A stretch of DNA of 64,000 bases from an uncultured Alphaproteobacteria bacterium (GCA_937142855.1 CAKZQZ010000053.1:21835-85834), one strand, 5' to 3'; shown: positions 21,365 through 29,716, counted from the stretch's first letter. A program made the numbers and translations. Notes: generated from the sequence alone by a model not told the origin.

Positions 21365-22537
21365 ATGTTCCAAACGATGGGTGGCAACCCTAGAAATTTT
21401 AACAAACTAGATTTGTATTCATTACCCAGTCCATGTTTTGTTATAGATAAAAAAGCGTTGCAAGATAATTTAGAAATACTATATGAATTAAAAGAAGATA
21501 CTAATGTAAAAATTCTTCTTGCTTTAAAAGCATTTTCAACATTTTCACTTGCTCCATTAATATCAAATTATTTAGATGGTTGTTGTAGCTCTGGTTTATA
21601 CGAAACAAGATTAGCTAAAAAGTATTTCAAAGGAGAAATAAGTACTTTTTCTCCAGCTTACAAAACAGATGAATTTAATGAAATTGCACAAAAGTCTAAT
21701 CATATAATCTTTAATTCATTAAACCAGATGAACGATTTTTATGATGTTGCAAAAAAATTTAATAATGAGATTGGTATAAGGATTAACCCTCTATATTCCG
21801 AAGTTGTTAATGAGAAATATAGCGCTGCAAGCCTTAATTCAAGGTTGGGTATACATTTAGAAGATTTAAAAAATATTGATTATAAAAAGCTCTCAGGTAT
21901 TCATTTTCACACATTATGCGAGCAAAATTTTAAGCCTTTAGAAAATACCTGGAACCACATTAGAAAAACTATTATTCCTCTATCAAAAGAACTTAAGTGG
22001 ATTAATTTAGGTGGTGGTCATCATATCACAAGAAAAGATTATCAAATCAATAAATTAAAAAAATTCTTAAAACAGATTTCTTATGAAACTAGCAGTCAAA
22101 TTTATATTGAACCAGGAGAAGCTGTAGTTTTAGATGCTGGGATATTAGTAGGTGAAATCATAGACTATTTTAAACCTAATAATAAATTCTCATCAGAAAT
22201 GGCTATCACAGACATAAGTGCAACATCACATATTCCAGACGTAATTGAGGCTCCTTATAGACCTGCATTACTTAATGAACCCAAAACAGGTCATAGAGTA
22301 CAATTAGGAGGTCCTAGTTGTTTAGCTGGAGATAATATAGGTGTCTATAATTTCAACCTACCTCCTAAAATTGGACAAAGAATAGCTTTACTAGATCAGG
22401 CACATTATACCATGGTAAAAACAAATTTTTTTAATGGCGTAAGAATGCCATCTATAGCTATTTGGGATAGTCGAACAAATGACCTTAATATTATAAAAGA
22501 ATTTTCATACGAGGATTTTGAAAATAAATTATCGTAA
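21365..22537 (+). CDS. nspC: Carboxy(nor)spermidine decarboxylase NspC
   Basis: NspC removes CO2 from carboxyspermidine or carboxynorspermidine to give the final triamine. It is a PLP fold III decarboxylase: the PLP lysine is Lys55 in LLALKAFSTF, with HFHTLCE and LGGGHH glycine motifs, YIEPGEAVV, and the catalytic cysteine loop GGPSCLAGD. The length of 390 residues is typical. The start ATG at 21365 follows AGGAAAAAAA. Together with the preceding dehydrogenase it replaces the SpeD/SpeE route; no S-adenosylmethionine decarboxylase is present in the window. Confidence 0.92.
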   Translation: MFQTMGGNPRNFNKLDLYSLPSPCFVIDKKALQDNLEILYELKEDTNVKILLALKAFSTFSLAPLISNYLDGCCSSGLYETRLAKKYFKGEISTFSPAYKTDEFNEIAQKSNHIIFNSLNQMNDFYDVAKKFNNEIGIRINPLYSEVVNEKYSAASLNSRLGIHLEDLKNIDYKKLSGIHFHTLCEQNFKPLENTWNHIRKTIIPLSKELKWINLGGGHHITRKDYQINKLKKFLKQISYETSSQIYIEPGEAVVLDAGILVGEIIDYFKPNNKFSSEMAITDISATSHIPDVIEAPYRPALLNEPKTGHRVQLGGPSCLAGDNIGVYNFNLPPKIGQRIALLDQAHYTMVKTNFFNGVRMPSIAIWDSRTNDLNIIKEFSYEDFENKLS

Positions 22538-22558
22538 TAATTTCTAAAGTGGGTGAAT

Positions 22559-23437
22559 ATGAATAATAATTTTTTTCTTAAATCTGAACTAACTAAAACT
22601 GAAAAAAATAAAGATTTTTCTAAATTTCATATTATACCAGTTCCTTTAGAAAGAACAGTTTCATATGGTAAAGGAACACATATGGGACCTCAAGCAATAA
22701 TAGACGCTAGTAATGAACTTGAAAGATTTACAGGTAAAAGTGAACCCTGTCTTGTGGGTATCTACACTCACCCTTTTTTGGACTGTAACAAACCCATAAA
22801 TAAAATAATTAAAGAAGTCGAAGAAATCACAAAATATGTAAGCTCAAAAAGTAAAATACCAATTACCTTAGGAGGTGAACATAGTATAACCTATGGCGCA
22901 GTCAATGGTATTTTCAAAGGGTTGCAGATATCAAACAAAACTGAAATAGGTATAATTCAAATTGATGCCCATGCTGACTTAAGAGAAAAATATGACGATG
23001 AAATTCATTCACACGCTAGTGTAATGTATTTACTCGGTCAGGAGAAATACAAAATTGCTCAATGTGGAGTTCGAGCGCTAAGTCTAGAAGAAGTAAATAA
23101 TCAAATTAAATTTCAAATCATTTCTTTTAGTGTAGAGGAAATTCGAAAAAATAATAAAATAAAATTACCAGAAAATTTTCCTAAAAAAATCTACGTTTCT
23201 TTTGATTTAGATGGACTTGACCCATCAGTTATGCCTGCAACAGGAACACCTGTACCTGGTGGTTTAGGTTTTTATGATAGTTTACAATTAATTGAAAATC
23301 TAATTAGAGATAGAGAAGTAGTTGGCTTTGACGTTGTTGAACTATCACCAATTGAAGGGTTTTTAGCTTACGATTTTACAGCAGCCACAATAGTTTATAA
23401 GATAATGGAATTAATTAACTTAAATGAAAAATTATAA
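22559..23437 (+). CDS. speB: Agmatinase SpeB
   Basis: SpeB hydrolyses agmatine to putrescine and urea, using a binuclear manganese centre. The ureohydrolase motifs are GGEHSIT, QIDAHADLRE and SFDLDGLDPS, carrying the metal-binding His and Asp residues. The length is about 292 residues. The start is set at ATG 22559; a GTG at 22553 is an alternative two codons upstream. It closes the polyamine operon, although its reaction follows SpeA directly. It converges on trxB with a single base between stop codons. Confidence 0.94.
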   Translation: MNNNFFLKSELTKTEKNKDFSKFHIIPVPLERTVSYGKGTHMGPQAIIDASNELERFTGKSEPCLVGIYTHPFLDCNKPINKIIKEVEEITKYVSSKSKIPITLGGEHSITYGAVNGIFKGLQISNKTEIGIIQIDAHADLREKYDDEIHSHASVMYLLGQEKYKIAQCGVRALSLEEVNNQIKFQIISFSVEEIRKNNKIKLPENFPKKIYVSFDLDGLDPSVMPATGTPVPGGLGFYDSLQLIENLIRDREVVGFDVVELSPIEGFLAYDFTAATIVYKIMELINLNEKL

Positions 23438-23438
23438 A

Positions 23439-24374
23439 TTACTGATTTTGAATCCATTTTTCAGCATCTAAAGCTGCCATACATCCCATACCTGCAGCAG
23501 TAACGGCCTGTCTATAAACCTTATCAACACAATCTCCTGCAGCAAAAACCCCGTCTATATTTGTTAGACATGTTCCTGGTTTTTGAGCAATAATGTAACC
23601 TTCATCATCCATATCAAGAACATTAGCAAACGCTTCGGTAGATGGGCTATGACCAATGGCTACAAAAACACCATCTACATTTATTATTTCAGTTCTTTTT
23701 GAAACTGTAGATGATAATTCTATTGCGTTAACGCCATTTTCGTTTCCCTTTATTTCACTTACAACATTATTCCAGATTATTTTTATATTATCTTTATCAA
23801 ATAATCTTTTTTGTAAAATTTTCTCAGATCTCAATTCATTTCTTCTATGAATTAGAGTAACTTTAGAACATATATTAGAGAGGTATAAGGCCTCTTCAAC
23901 TGCAGTGTTCCCGCCCCCTACTACTGCAACCTCTTTGTTTTTATAAAAGAAACCGTCACAAGTAGCACAAGCAGAGACGCCCTTGCCATTGAAATCATTT
24001 TCACTTTTAAGACCAAGCCATTTTGCTTGAGCACCAGTTGTAATAATAACTGTTTGAGTTTCTAAAGTTTTACCTGAATCTAAATTGATTATTTTATTAT
24101 TTTTTTTAAAGTCAACACTTGTAACAATATCACTTATTATTCTGGCTCCAACTTTTTCTGCTTGTAATCTCATTTGCTCCATCATCCATGGACCTTGAAC
24201 TACATCAGCATAACCAGGATAATTTTCAACATCAGTAGTAATTGTAAGTTGCCCACCAGGTTGTATACCTTCAATCACTAAAGGTTTTAAATTTGCTCTA
24301 GCTGCATAAATAGCTGCTGTAAGCCCTGCAGCACCAGAACCGATTATAATGACTTTTTCTTTACTATCTATCAT
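23439..24374 (-). CDS. trxB: Thioredoxin reductase
   Basis: TrxB passes electrons from NADPH through FAD to thioredoxin. The N-terminal FAD loop is IIGSGAAGLTAAIYAAR, the redox-active disulfide is in SACATCDGFF (CATC), the NADPH loop is VVGGGNTAVEEALYL, and the C-terminal FAD motif is GVFAAGDCVDK. The length of 311 residues is the low-molecular-weight bacterial form. Its start overlaps the purU stop by 4 bases (ATGA), so the two are translationally coupled. Confidence 0.96.
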   Translation of the reverse strand: MIDSKEKVIIIGSGAAGLTAAIYAARANLKPLVIEGIQPGGQLTITTDVENYPGYADVVQGPWMMEQMRLQAEKVGARIISDIVTSVDFKKNNKIINLDSGKTLETQTVIITTGAQAKWLGLKSENDFNGKGVSACATCDGFFYKNKEVAVVGGGNTAVEEALYLSNICSKVTLIHRRNELRSEKILQKRLFDKDNIKIIWNNVVSEIKGNENGVNAIELSSTVSKRTEIINVDGVFVAIGHSPSTEAFANVLDMDDEGYIIAQKPGTCLTNIDGVFAAGDCVDKVYRQAVTAAGMGCMAALDAEKWIQNQ

Positions 24375-25255
24375 CCTACTTTTCTATGCCCTTTAAAAAC
24401 AATTGTTCTCTTACCATTCAAAAATACCCTTTTTTCAGAGTGAGCTTTTAGAGCCCTGTATAAAACTCTGGATTCTATATCTCTGCCTATAGAAACCAAA
24501 TCATTTGGCATCATTTCGTGATCTACTTCTTGTGTATCCTGCTCAATGATAGGCCCTTCATCTAAGTCTTTTGTAACATAATGAGCAGTAGCTCCAATAA
24601 CTTTTACTCCTCTTTCAAAAGCTTGATGATAAGGTTTAGCTCCCTTAAAACTTGGCAAGAAGCTATGATGTATATTAATGATTTTGCCTTCAAATTCGTT
24701 AGTGAAATCTTCAGACAAAACTTGCATGTACCTTGCCAAAACAATTAGCTGAACATTATCTTCCTTAATAATCCTCTTAATTTCTTGTTCTTGCGATACT
24801 TTATTATCCTTAGCAACTGGCAAATAGTAAAAAGGTATATTAGAAAAATTAGCAATTTCTTCAGCTACTCTGTGATTAGAAACGATAGCTTTGATATTTA
24901 AATTTAACGATTTATTTCTAACTCTAAATAAAAGGTCATTTAAACAATGATCAAACTTTGATACGAGTAAAATAGTGTTCATTTCATTTTCAATCTCAGA
25001 TAACAAAAAATCTCCATTTAACTCAGATGATAAGTTTTTGAGGCCAATCTCTAAACTTTCTAATTCTTTATTATCACCAAGAGTAAAACTCTGTCTTATA
25101 AAAAAATTTCCATTTAATGTGTCCGTAAATTGTTTAGATTCAACAATGTTACATTTAAACTTCGCTAAAAGAGAAGAGATTTTAGCAACTATGCCAATCT
25201 GATCTTCACAAGAAAATGTTAGTATATGAGTTTCGATTTTTTTTGACATGAACAT
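24371..25255 (-). CDS. purU: Formyltetrahydrofolate deformylase
   Basis: PurU hydrolyses 10-formyl-tetrahydrofolate to formate and tetrahydrofolate, balancing one-carbon pools. The N-terminal ACT domain (residues 10-85, THILTFSCEDQIGIVAKISS) is the regulatory part. The formyltransferase-like domain shows FYYLPVAKDNK, LARYMQVLS, NIHHSFLPSFKGAKPYHQA and GATAHYVT with the catalytic Asn/His/Asp set. The length is about 294 residues. ATG at 25255 or 25249 could start it; neither has a clear ribosome site. Confidence 0.95.
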   Translation of the reverse strand: MFMSKKIETHILTFSCEDQIGIVAKISSLLAKFKCNIVESKQFTDTLNGNFFIRQSFTLGDNKELESLEIGLKNLSSELNGDFLLSEIENEMNTILLVSKFDHCLNDLLFRVRNKSLNLNIKAIVSNHRVAEEIANFSNIPFYYLPVAKDNKVSQEQEIKRIIKEDNVQLIVLARYMQVLSEDFTNEFEGKIINIHHSFLPSFKGAKPYHQAFERGVKVIGATAHYVTKDLDEGPIIEQDTQEVDHEMMPNDLVSIGRDIESRVLYRALKAHSEKRVFLNGKRTIVFKGHRKVG

Positions 25256-25293
25256 CTAATACATTTTTTTAAATAATCAAACAATAACATAAG

Positions 25294-26115
25294 TTAATTT
25301 TTAAAAAAATTTAAAGATATTTCATAAAATTCACTTGCCTTTTCAACATGTAAAAAATGTCCAGCATCTTTAATTTTTTTGAAGGACACATTGGAGAAAT
25401 AATGTTTAAAATTATTAAAATATTCACCCTTAACATAGTCACTATCTTCACCATATATACATAAAATTTTATTTTCTATTAATTTTATATGATCAAAATC
25501 AGGGAAAGATCTAAGGTCTATCATTGATTTTTTGATTACTTCCAAATTAATCGACCATTTGTATTTATCTTCTTCAAATTCTAAGTTTTGTAATAGAAAG
25601 GTTCGCAAAAATTTTTCATCAATGTAATTGGATAAAACTTCATCAGCATGAGCTCTATTATTTATAGAAGAAAGATCCAAACCCAATAATATATCAATAA
25701 TATTTTGGTTATCCTCACCATAATTTACTGGGGCTATATCTGTTACAACAACCTTGTCAATGTAAGATTCATCTAACAAGGTAATAACCATAGCTAGTTT
25801 TCCTCCCATTGAATGGCCTAACAAATCAACTTTACTGAGGCCTAAATAGTTTATTATTTCAGTAACATCTTCTGCCATCAATAAATAGGATTGTTCTTTT
25901 TTAAATTCATTTCCTCCATGATTTCGTAAATTGACCGTAATAACAAATTGATCTCTATCAGAACTATATTTCTTGGCAAACGTTTGCCAATTTTTACCTC
26001 GTCCATAAAGACCATGTAAAATAAATAAAACTTTATTTTGTTTGGTTTTCAACAAATCTTTACTTATGTCGGATGATAATAATTTTCCATTTTTGAAAAC
26101 ATTAAAACTGATCAT
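25294..26115 (-). CDS. Alpha/beta-fold hydrolase (YbfF-like esterase)
   Basis: This is a cytoplasmic alpha/beta hydrolase. The nucleophile elbow is LGHSMGGKLA, the oxyanion strand is VLFILHGLYGRGKNW, the acid is in CIYGEDSDYV and the catalytic histidine is in DAGHFLHVEKA. It resembles the YbfF esterase group, whose physiological substrates are poorly known. The length is about 273 residues. ATG 26115 is preferred over 26121, because GGAAAG is six bases before it. It lies 38 bases upstream of purU on the same strand. Confidence 0.82.
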   Translation of the reverse strand: MISFNVFKNGKLLSSDISKDLLKTKQNKVLFILHGLYGRGKNWQTFAKKYSSDRDQFVITVNLRNHGGNEFKKEQSYLLMAEDVTEIINYLGLSKVDLLGHSMGGKLAMVITLLDESYIDKVVVTDIAPVNYGEDNQNIIDILLGLDLSSINNRAHADEVLSNYIDEKFLRTFLLQNLEFEEDKYKWSINLEVIKKSMIDLRSFPDFDHIKLIENKILCIYGEDSDYVKGEYFNNFKHYFSNVSFKKIKDAGHFLHVEKASEFYEISLNFFKN

Positions 26116-26215
26116 GACCATCTTTCCGTTTGTTAAGTTTTTTAAATTTTTTTAAAATTATAATAAATAAGACGTAAAGTATATTAGATACAAAATTTGA
26201 TTAAGGTTATTATAA

Positions 26216-26476
26216 ATGGGTCAAGTCATTAATGTGAATTTCAAATCACCCATAGATGAAGAATATTCTAATTATAAAGACAAATTAATTAGAATAAGAG
26301 ATGACATTGAAGATTATCTGGAAAATGAAACAGTAAAAGAAAATGATGAACTAGCCATTGCTCTTGCTGCAGGAAGATACGCCACTATGAAACTAGTACA
26401 ATTAACAGGACAAAACGAAACTATTGATTTTGTTAATGATTGTATAAAGACTTCTTTAAAAAATAAATTAATTTAG
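26216..26476 (+). CDS. Hypothetical 86-residue protein
   Basis: I do not recognise this family. The protein begins MGQVINVNF, continues with a charged helical stretch rich in Glu/Asp and Arg (RIRDDIEDYLENE) and a hydrophobic helix (ELAIALAAGRYATMKLVQL). No signal peptide or membrane segment is seen. It converges on the bactofilin operon with one base between the stops and is divergent from the hydrolase. A coding role is supported by its length in an AT-rich region, by codon use like that of neighbouring genes, and by the fit between flanking genes. Confidence 0.6.
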   Translation: MGQVINVNFKSPIDEEYSNYKDKLIRIRDDIEDYLENETVKENDELAIALAAGRYATMKLVQLTGQNETIDFVNDCIKTSLKNKLI

Positions 26477-26477
26477 T

Positions 26478-26795
26478 CTATTTAGAAATTCTGGTTATAC
26501 TTCCAGAAACCTCTGCTCCTAAGTCAATAGAAAGAGCATTAGTTTTAAGGTTTCCTTCCACTTTTGCACTACTGGCAACATTTAATGTGTTAGCTGAAAC
26601 CTCGCCTTTCACCAACCCACCAAGCGTAACTTTATCTGCTACTAAATTTCCATCAAAAATACTATTAGCCTCCAAAAGAACATCTTTAGCTCTTAATTCT
26701 CCTTTAAATCTACCTGCCACTACAACGCTAGAACCAGCTGAGTCTAAATTACCTTCCATTACTAATTCTTCAGAAATATATGTTATTTCGGTCAT
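26478..26795 (-). CDS. Bactofilin family protein (third of three)
   Basis: Bactofilins are beta-helical polymer-forming proteins that act as scaffolds for localised cell-wall enzymes. This 105-residue copy is almost entirely the repeating beta-helix core, with regular GxV/GxL turns (GRFKGELRAKDVLLE, LGGLVKGEVSANTLNV). It lacks the longer flanking tails of the middle copy. An AAGG ribosome site precedes the ATG. It is transcribed after the two other bactofilin genes from the same likely sigma-54 promoter at 27695-27710. Confidence 0.9.
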   Translation of the reverse strand: MTEITYISEELVMEGNLDSAGSSVVVAGRFKGELRAKDVLLEANSIFDGNLVADKVTLGGLVKGEVSANTLNVASSAKVEGNLKTNALSIDLGAEVSGSITRISK

Positions 26796-26823
26796 AATTT
26801 ATACCTTTTTAAAAAATGTTGAA

Positions 26824-27216
26824 TTACTTTGTGTCTTTTTGTTCATCTGAAACTTCACTAGTTTCTTTTTCCGTTTCATCTACTTTTGTACTAGCGTTTT
26901 CATTCCAATTATGAACAACTCTACAATTTAAAGCGGCCCCTCTATCCATTTGTAAGGACTTATAATGGACTTCTCCACTTATACGAGATGTTTCAGTAAG
27001 CCAAACGCTCTCAGCCTGCATCTTGCCCTCATATTCACCAGCAATTACAACTAAATCAGAATCAACTGCTCCAATAAATTTTCCTGTAGAACCAATAGTT
27101 ACTTTTTCAGTAACTAAATCAGCTTCGACAAATCCATTAATTTCAATTGATTTAGCATTAGAAATTTTTCCACTAAACCGGGCTCCAGATCCTAAAACTG
27201 CCTGTTTATTAGCCAT
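26824..27216 (-). CDS. Bactofilin family protein (second of three)
   Basis: This 130-residue bactofilin begins with the usual short tail (MANKQAVLGSGARFSGKISN) leading into the beta-helix (IEINGFVEADLVTEKVTIG, GEYEGKMQAESVWL). It ends with an acidic, disordered C-terminus rich in Glu, Thr and Lys. GAGGAG lies just before the ATG. The spacing of 12 and 28 bases to its neighbours shows cotranscription. Three different bactofilins in a row could form a mixed polymer; that is an inference. Confidence 0.92.
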   Translation of the reverse strand: MANKQAVLGSGARFSGKISNAKSIEINGFVEADLVTEKVTIGSTGKFIGAVDSDLVVIAGEYEGKMQAESVWLTETSRISGEVHYKSLQMDRGAALNCRVVHNWNENASTKVDETEKETSEVSDEQKDTK

Positions 27217-27228
27217 TTATAATCTCCT

Positions 27229-27573
27229 CTATTTTTTATTTTGTCTTTTGCCAATTTGTGCTTCTATAACTGCACCTTCTTCAATTGAAATGTTCTCATA
27301 AAAAACTTCACCAGAAATTTTCCCAGTAGACTTAACTGAGACAAAATCACCAGAAACTTGACCATCACATTTACCAGATACAGTTATAACTTCAGCTTCA
27401 ATGCTTCCTTTTAATGAACCAGAGCCCTCTACTGACAAACTGTTACATTTAATATCTCCTACTACAGAACCCAATAAAACCAAGCTACCTTCAGCAGAAA
27501 TTTTACCTTTAATTTTCATATCACTTGAAATAATAGATTTTTCAGTATCAGTTTCGTTTGTTCTTCCTAACAT
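27229..27573 (-). CDS. Bactofilin family protein (first of three)
   Basis: This 114-residue bactofilin has an N-terminal tail of about 15 residues followed by the beta-helix (DMKIKGKISAEGSLVLLGSV, GDIKCNSLSVEGSGSLKG). AAGGG lies before the ATG. It is the promoter-proximal gene of the bactofilin operon, facing away from the operon that encodes an M23 peptidase. In Hyphomonas, bactofilin BacA is encoded with the M23 peptidase LmdC, and in Helicobacter CcmA works with the M23 peptidase Csd1. A shared role in cell shape is therefore likely here. Confidence 0.92.
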   Translation of the reverse strand: MLGRTNETDTEKSIISSDMKIKGKISAEGSLVLLGSVVGDIKCNSLSVEGSGSLKGSIEAEVITVSGKCDGQVSGDFVSVKSTGKISGEVFYENISIEEGAVIEAQIGKRQNKK

Positions 27574-27682
27574 TATGGAAATCCCTTTTCCTACTAGTTA
27601 TATTCAATTAGAATCTATTTAATAATAAACATTAGTCATTATAATTAAACTAATTAAAAAAATTATTCAAAATACATTTATT

Positions 27683-27698
27683 TGGTATAAATGATGCA
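27683..27698 (+). promoter_or_regulatory. Sigma-54-type promoter, rightward (tail-anchored protein and M23 peptidase operon)
   Basis: TGGTATAAATGATGCA has the GG-N10-GC spacing that defines -24/-12 promoters, with TGG and TGCA edges. Predicted transcription starts near 27708, about 40 bases before the gene at 27748. The central GC (27696-27697) also serves the opposed promoter. Confidence 0.6.
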
Positions 27699-27710
27699 AT
27701 TAACTTGCCA
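27695..27710 (-). promoter_or_regulatory. Sigma-54-type promoter, leftward (bactofilin operon)
   Basis: Read leftward this is TGGCAAGTTAATTGCA, differing from the TGGCACG-N4-TTGCA consensus at a single specified base. It would start transcription near 27685, about 110 bases before the first bactofilin gene. Its -12 GC is the same GC pair used by the rightward promoter, so the two cannot be bound fully at the same time. Confidence 0.7.
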
Positions 27711-27747
27711 TAATAGTCACCGATAAAAAAAATTAGAGAATTTCAAA

Positions 27748-28122
27748 ATGGCTGAAGAAATAATTGATTTGAGAGACCGCATAGAGAAGATGCGAGTCCA
27801 GATAGAAAATGAAGGCACAGAACAAATTAGAGAAAATTTTTCTAATGAAGTTTACCAAAAAACTAAAACTTCAAACATAACTTTATCTATGCAGCCTAAG
27901 AAAGTCGATGCGAATCAAAATCATGGAAAGATGATTAATAGCAAAGAGCTAAAGATAAAAGACAATACCACAAATGAAAATCAGAAAAAAAATGAGACTT
28001 TTCCTGCAGTTAGTTTGTCGGTTAAAAACCCTATTTCTAACAAGATTTTAGTTTCTATGTTTGTAGTACAAATTTTGTCCAATTTTGGCATCCTTTTCTT
28101 TCTTTTTTTAGGACTGGAGTAA
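27748..28122 (+). CDS. Small tail-anchored membrane protein of the bactofilin/M23 locus
   Basis: I recognise no named family. The 124-residue protein begins EEIIDLRDRIEKMRVQIE (a short amphipathic helix), continues with a hydrophilic, probably disordered middle, and ends in one hydrophobic segment at about residues 100-122 (ILVSMFVVQILSNFGILFFL). This is a tail-anchor with the N-terminus predicted in the cytoplasm. The protein encoded at 39220-39786 has the same design and a very similar N-terminal motif (LRNRINKMR). The gene precedes the M23 peptidase by 3 bases and has a sigma-54-type promoter upstream. A role bridging the bactofilin polymer and the membrane is a guess from position. Confidence 0.7.
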   Translation: MAEEIIDLRDRIEKMRVQIENEGTEQIRENFSNEVYQKTKTSNITLSMQPKKVDANQNHGKMINSKELKIKDNTTNENQKKNETFPAVSLSVKNPISNKILVSMFVVQILSNFGILFFLFLGLE

Positions 28123-28125
28123 CTA

Positions 28126-29466
28126 GTGGTTAATTCCACATTTAATAAATTTGGAAAAAACCTTCCACCTGTAAAAACTGGTCAACGGTTTGGAGATGAA
28201 ATCCAAAAAAACAAAAAATTAGGATTGTTTTCTGAAAGACGTTTTCTGATTTTTACTAGAAAAGGTCCAATTGAAATTGCTTTTAAACCAATACATTATA
28301 CTGGTGCTATAATTTCTACTTTTGTAGGTTTAACAAGTATTATTTATTGGTCAGCACAAGGGTTATTTTCAGCAATAGATGTTGCAAAAAAAAATGATAT
28401 AATTACCGAAGCTTCAGCAAACATTCCTAGTCCTATTGAAAATGACTCCGACACTGTAGTGAATATAGATGTTCAAGATCAATCTAATATTACACTTCCA
28501 ACCTCAAGAAAAATATTAGATGATGATTATAATAATCAAAATGAAATTTATGAAATAATAAAAAACAGCCAAATACCAAATAGTAATTCGAAATTTAATA
28601 ATAAAACTAATTCTAATTTTACAGCAGCTAAAATAAATACTTTTAAATATAGTCTTTTTAAAAGTACTAGAAGAAATCAAGACATTCCTGTTTTGTCTTC
28701 ACAAGAAATTTATAATGAAAGTAACATTATCACATCAAAACTTTTAAACAACGAAACAGATACAGAATTTAAAGTACCACAACCTCCTAAATTAAACGCT
28801 AAAGCAAAAAGTCTACGTTTTTTAGCCTCTGTTAATAATGAATTAATACAAATGGAAAATGTATTTAGGAAGATTAAAGTAAGAATAAATAATACAGACT
28901 TAGTTAGCGTTGATTCAATAATAAACAATGGTCAAGATATTGATCCGGAAAGTGATGACTTTTTTAGAAACTTAAGCAATCGTCTTAATTTATTAGCAAT
29001 TTACAAAGAAGCTCTTCAAAACATACCTCTTAAACCTCCTATGGAACATTATTACGTTTCAAGCTCTTATGGACCAAGAAAACACCCAGTGACTGGCAAA
29101 TATAGAATGCACCATGGTATTGATTTAGCAGGAACATGGCAAGAAAATGTCACAGTTTCAGCGGATGGCAATGTTGTTTTTGCTGGCTATCATGGGTCAT
29201 TTGGAAAAGTCATTAGAATTAAACACAATTATGGCATAATGACTACATATGGCCATTTAGCAAAAATTAATGTTAAAAGGGGTGACATTGTAAGTGAAGG
29301 ACAAGTTATTGGAAAAATGGGCAGGACAGGAAGAGTCAAAGGTGCTCACCTTCATTATGAAATATCTGTCAATGGAAAGTCTCAAAACCCAGCTAAATAT
29401 ATAAAAATAGGTAGAAATCTTCTCAGTAGATCAAGCTTAAAAGGATACGTTAATAAATCAAATTAA
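28126..29466 (+). CDS. Membrane-anchored M23 (LytM) family metallopeptidase, LmdC-like
   Basis: This is a predicted peptidoglycan endopeptidase. There is a cytoplasmic N-terminus of about 55 residues, one membrane segment near residues 58-80, a long low-complexity Asn/Ser-rich periplasmic linker, then the LytM domain from about residue 305. Zinc ligands are present: HHGID (His329, Asp333 region) and HLHYE (near residues 407-409), with the catalytic YGHLA histidine, so it should be active rather than degenerate. The start is GTG at 28126 with GGAG 8 bases upstream. It is coupled to the small tail-anchored protein and divergent from bactofilins. In stalked Alphaproteobacteria the bactofilin partner LmdC has this layout. 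Confidence 0.88.
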   Translation: MVNSTFNKFGKNLPPVKTGQRFGDEIQKNKKLGLFSERRFLIFTRKGPIEIAFKPIHYTGAIISTFVGLTSIIYWSAQGLFSAIDVAKKNDIITEASANIPSPIENDSDTVVNIDVQDQSNITLPTSRKILDDDYNNQNEIYEIIKNSQIPNSNSKFNNKTNSNFTAAKINTFKYSLFKSTRRNQDIPVLSSQEIYNESNIITSKLLNNETDTEFKVPQPPKLNAKAKSLRFLASVNNELIQMENVFRKIKVRINNTDLVSVDSIINNGQDIDPESDDFFRNLSNRLNLLAIYKEALQNIPLKPPMEHYYVSSSYGPRKHPVTGKYRMHHGIDLAGTWQENVTVSADGNVVFAGYHGSFGKVIRIKHNYGIMTTYGHLAKINVKRGDIVSEGQVIGKMGRTGRVKGAHLHYEISVNGKSQNPAKYIKIGRNLLSRSSLKGYVNKSN

Positions 29467-29476
29467 AAATAGAGTT

Positions 29477-29492
29477 TGGCATAACTAATGCA
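29477..29492 (+). promoter_or_regulatory. Sigma-54-type promoter before a small ORF
   Basis: TGGCATAACTAATGCA matches TGGCA...TGCA with exact GG-N10-GC spacing. The predicted start near 29502 leaves a leader of about 20 bases containing a GGAGA ribosome site before the 63-residue ORF at 29523. Confidence 0.6.
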
Positions 29493-29522
29493 TTTAATTT
29501 CTAGCTATGGAGATTAAAAAAA

Positions 29523-29714
29523 ATGTTAAAAAAATTAAATCTACAAAATAACAATCAAGAAAAAATTCTATTTAACAATATAAATGATTATGTAATAAAA
29601 ATTGATTATTATGATGATAAAGGTTCTAAAAAGAAAAAATATAATGTTCCATTAAAATATATTTTGAATAATAGTTATCATATGTCAAATAAGCCTGAGT
29701 TTTGTGTTAATTAA
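29523..29714 (+). CDS. Hypothetical 63-residue protein
   Basis: This small, charged, Asn/Lys/Tyr-rich protein (NDYVIKIDYYDDKG, then SKKKKYNVPLKYIL) matches no family I know. No signal peptide or membrane segment is seen. Two things support a real gene: a ribosome site (GGAGATTAAAAAA) at the right distance and a well-formed sigma-54-type promoter just upstream. It converges on rpoN with a 2-base gap. Confidence 0.55.
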   Translation: MLKKLNLQNNNQEKILFNNINDYVIKIDYYDDKGSKKKKYNVPLKYILNNSYHMSNKPEFCVN

Positions 29715-29716
29715 AA

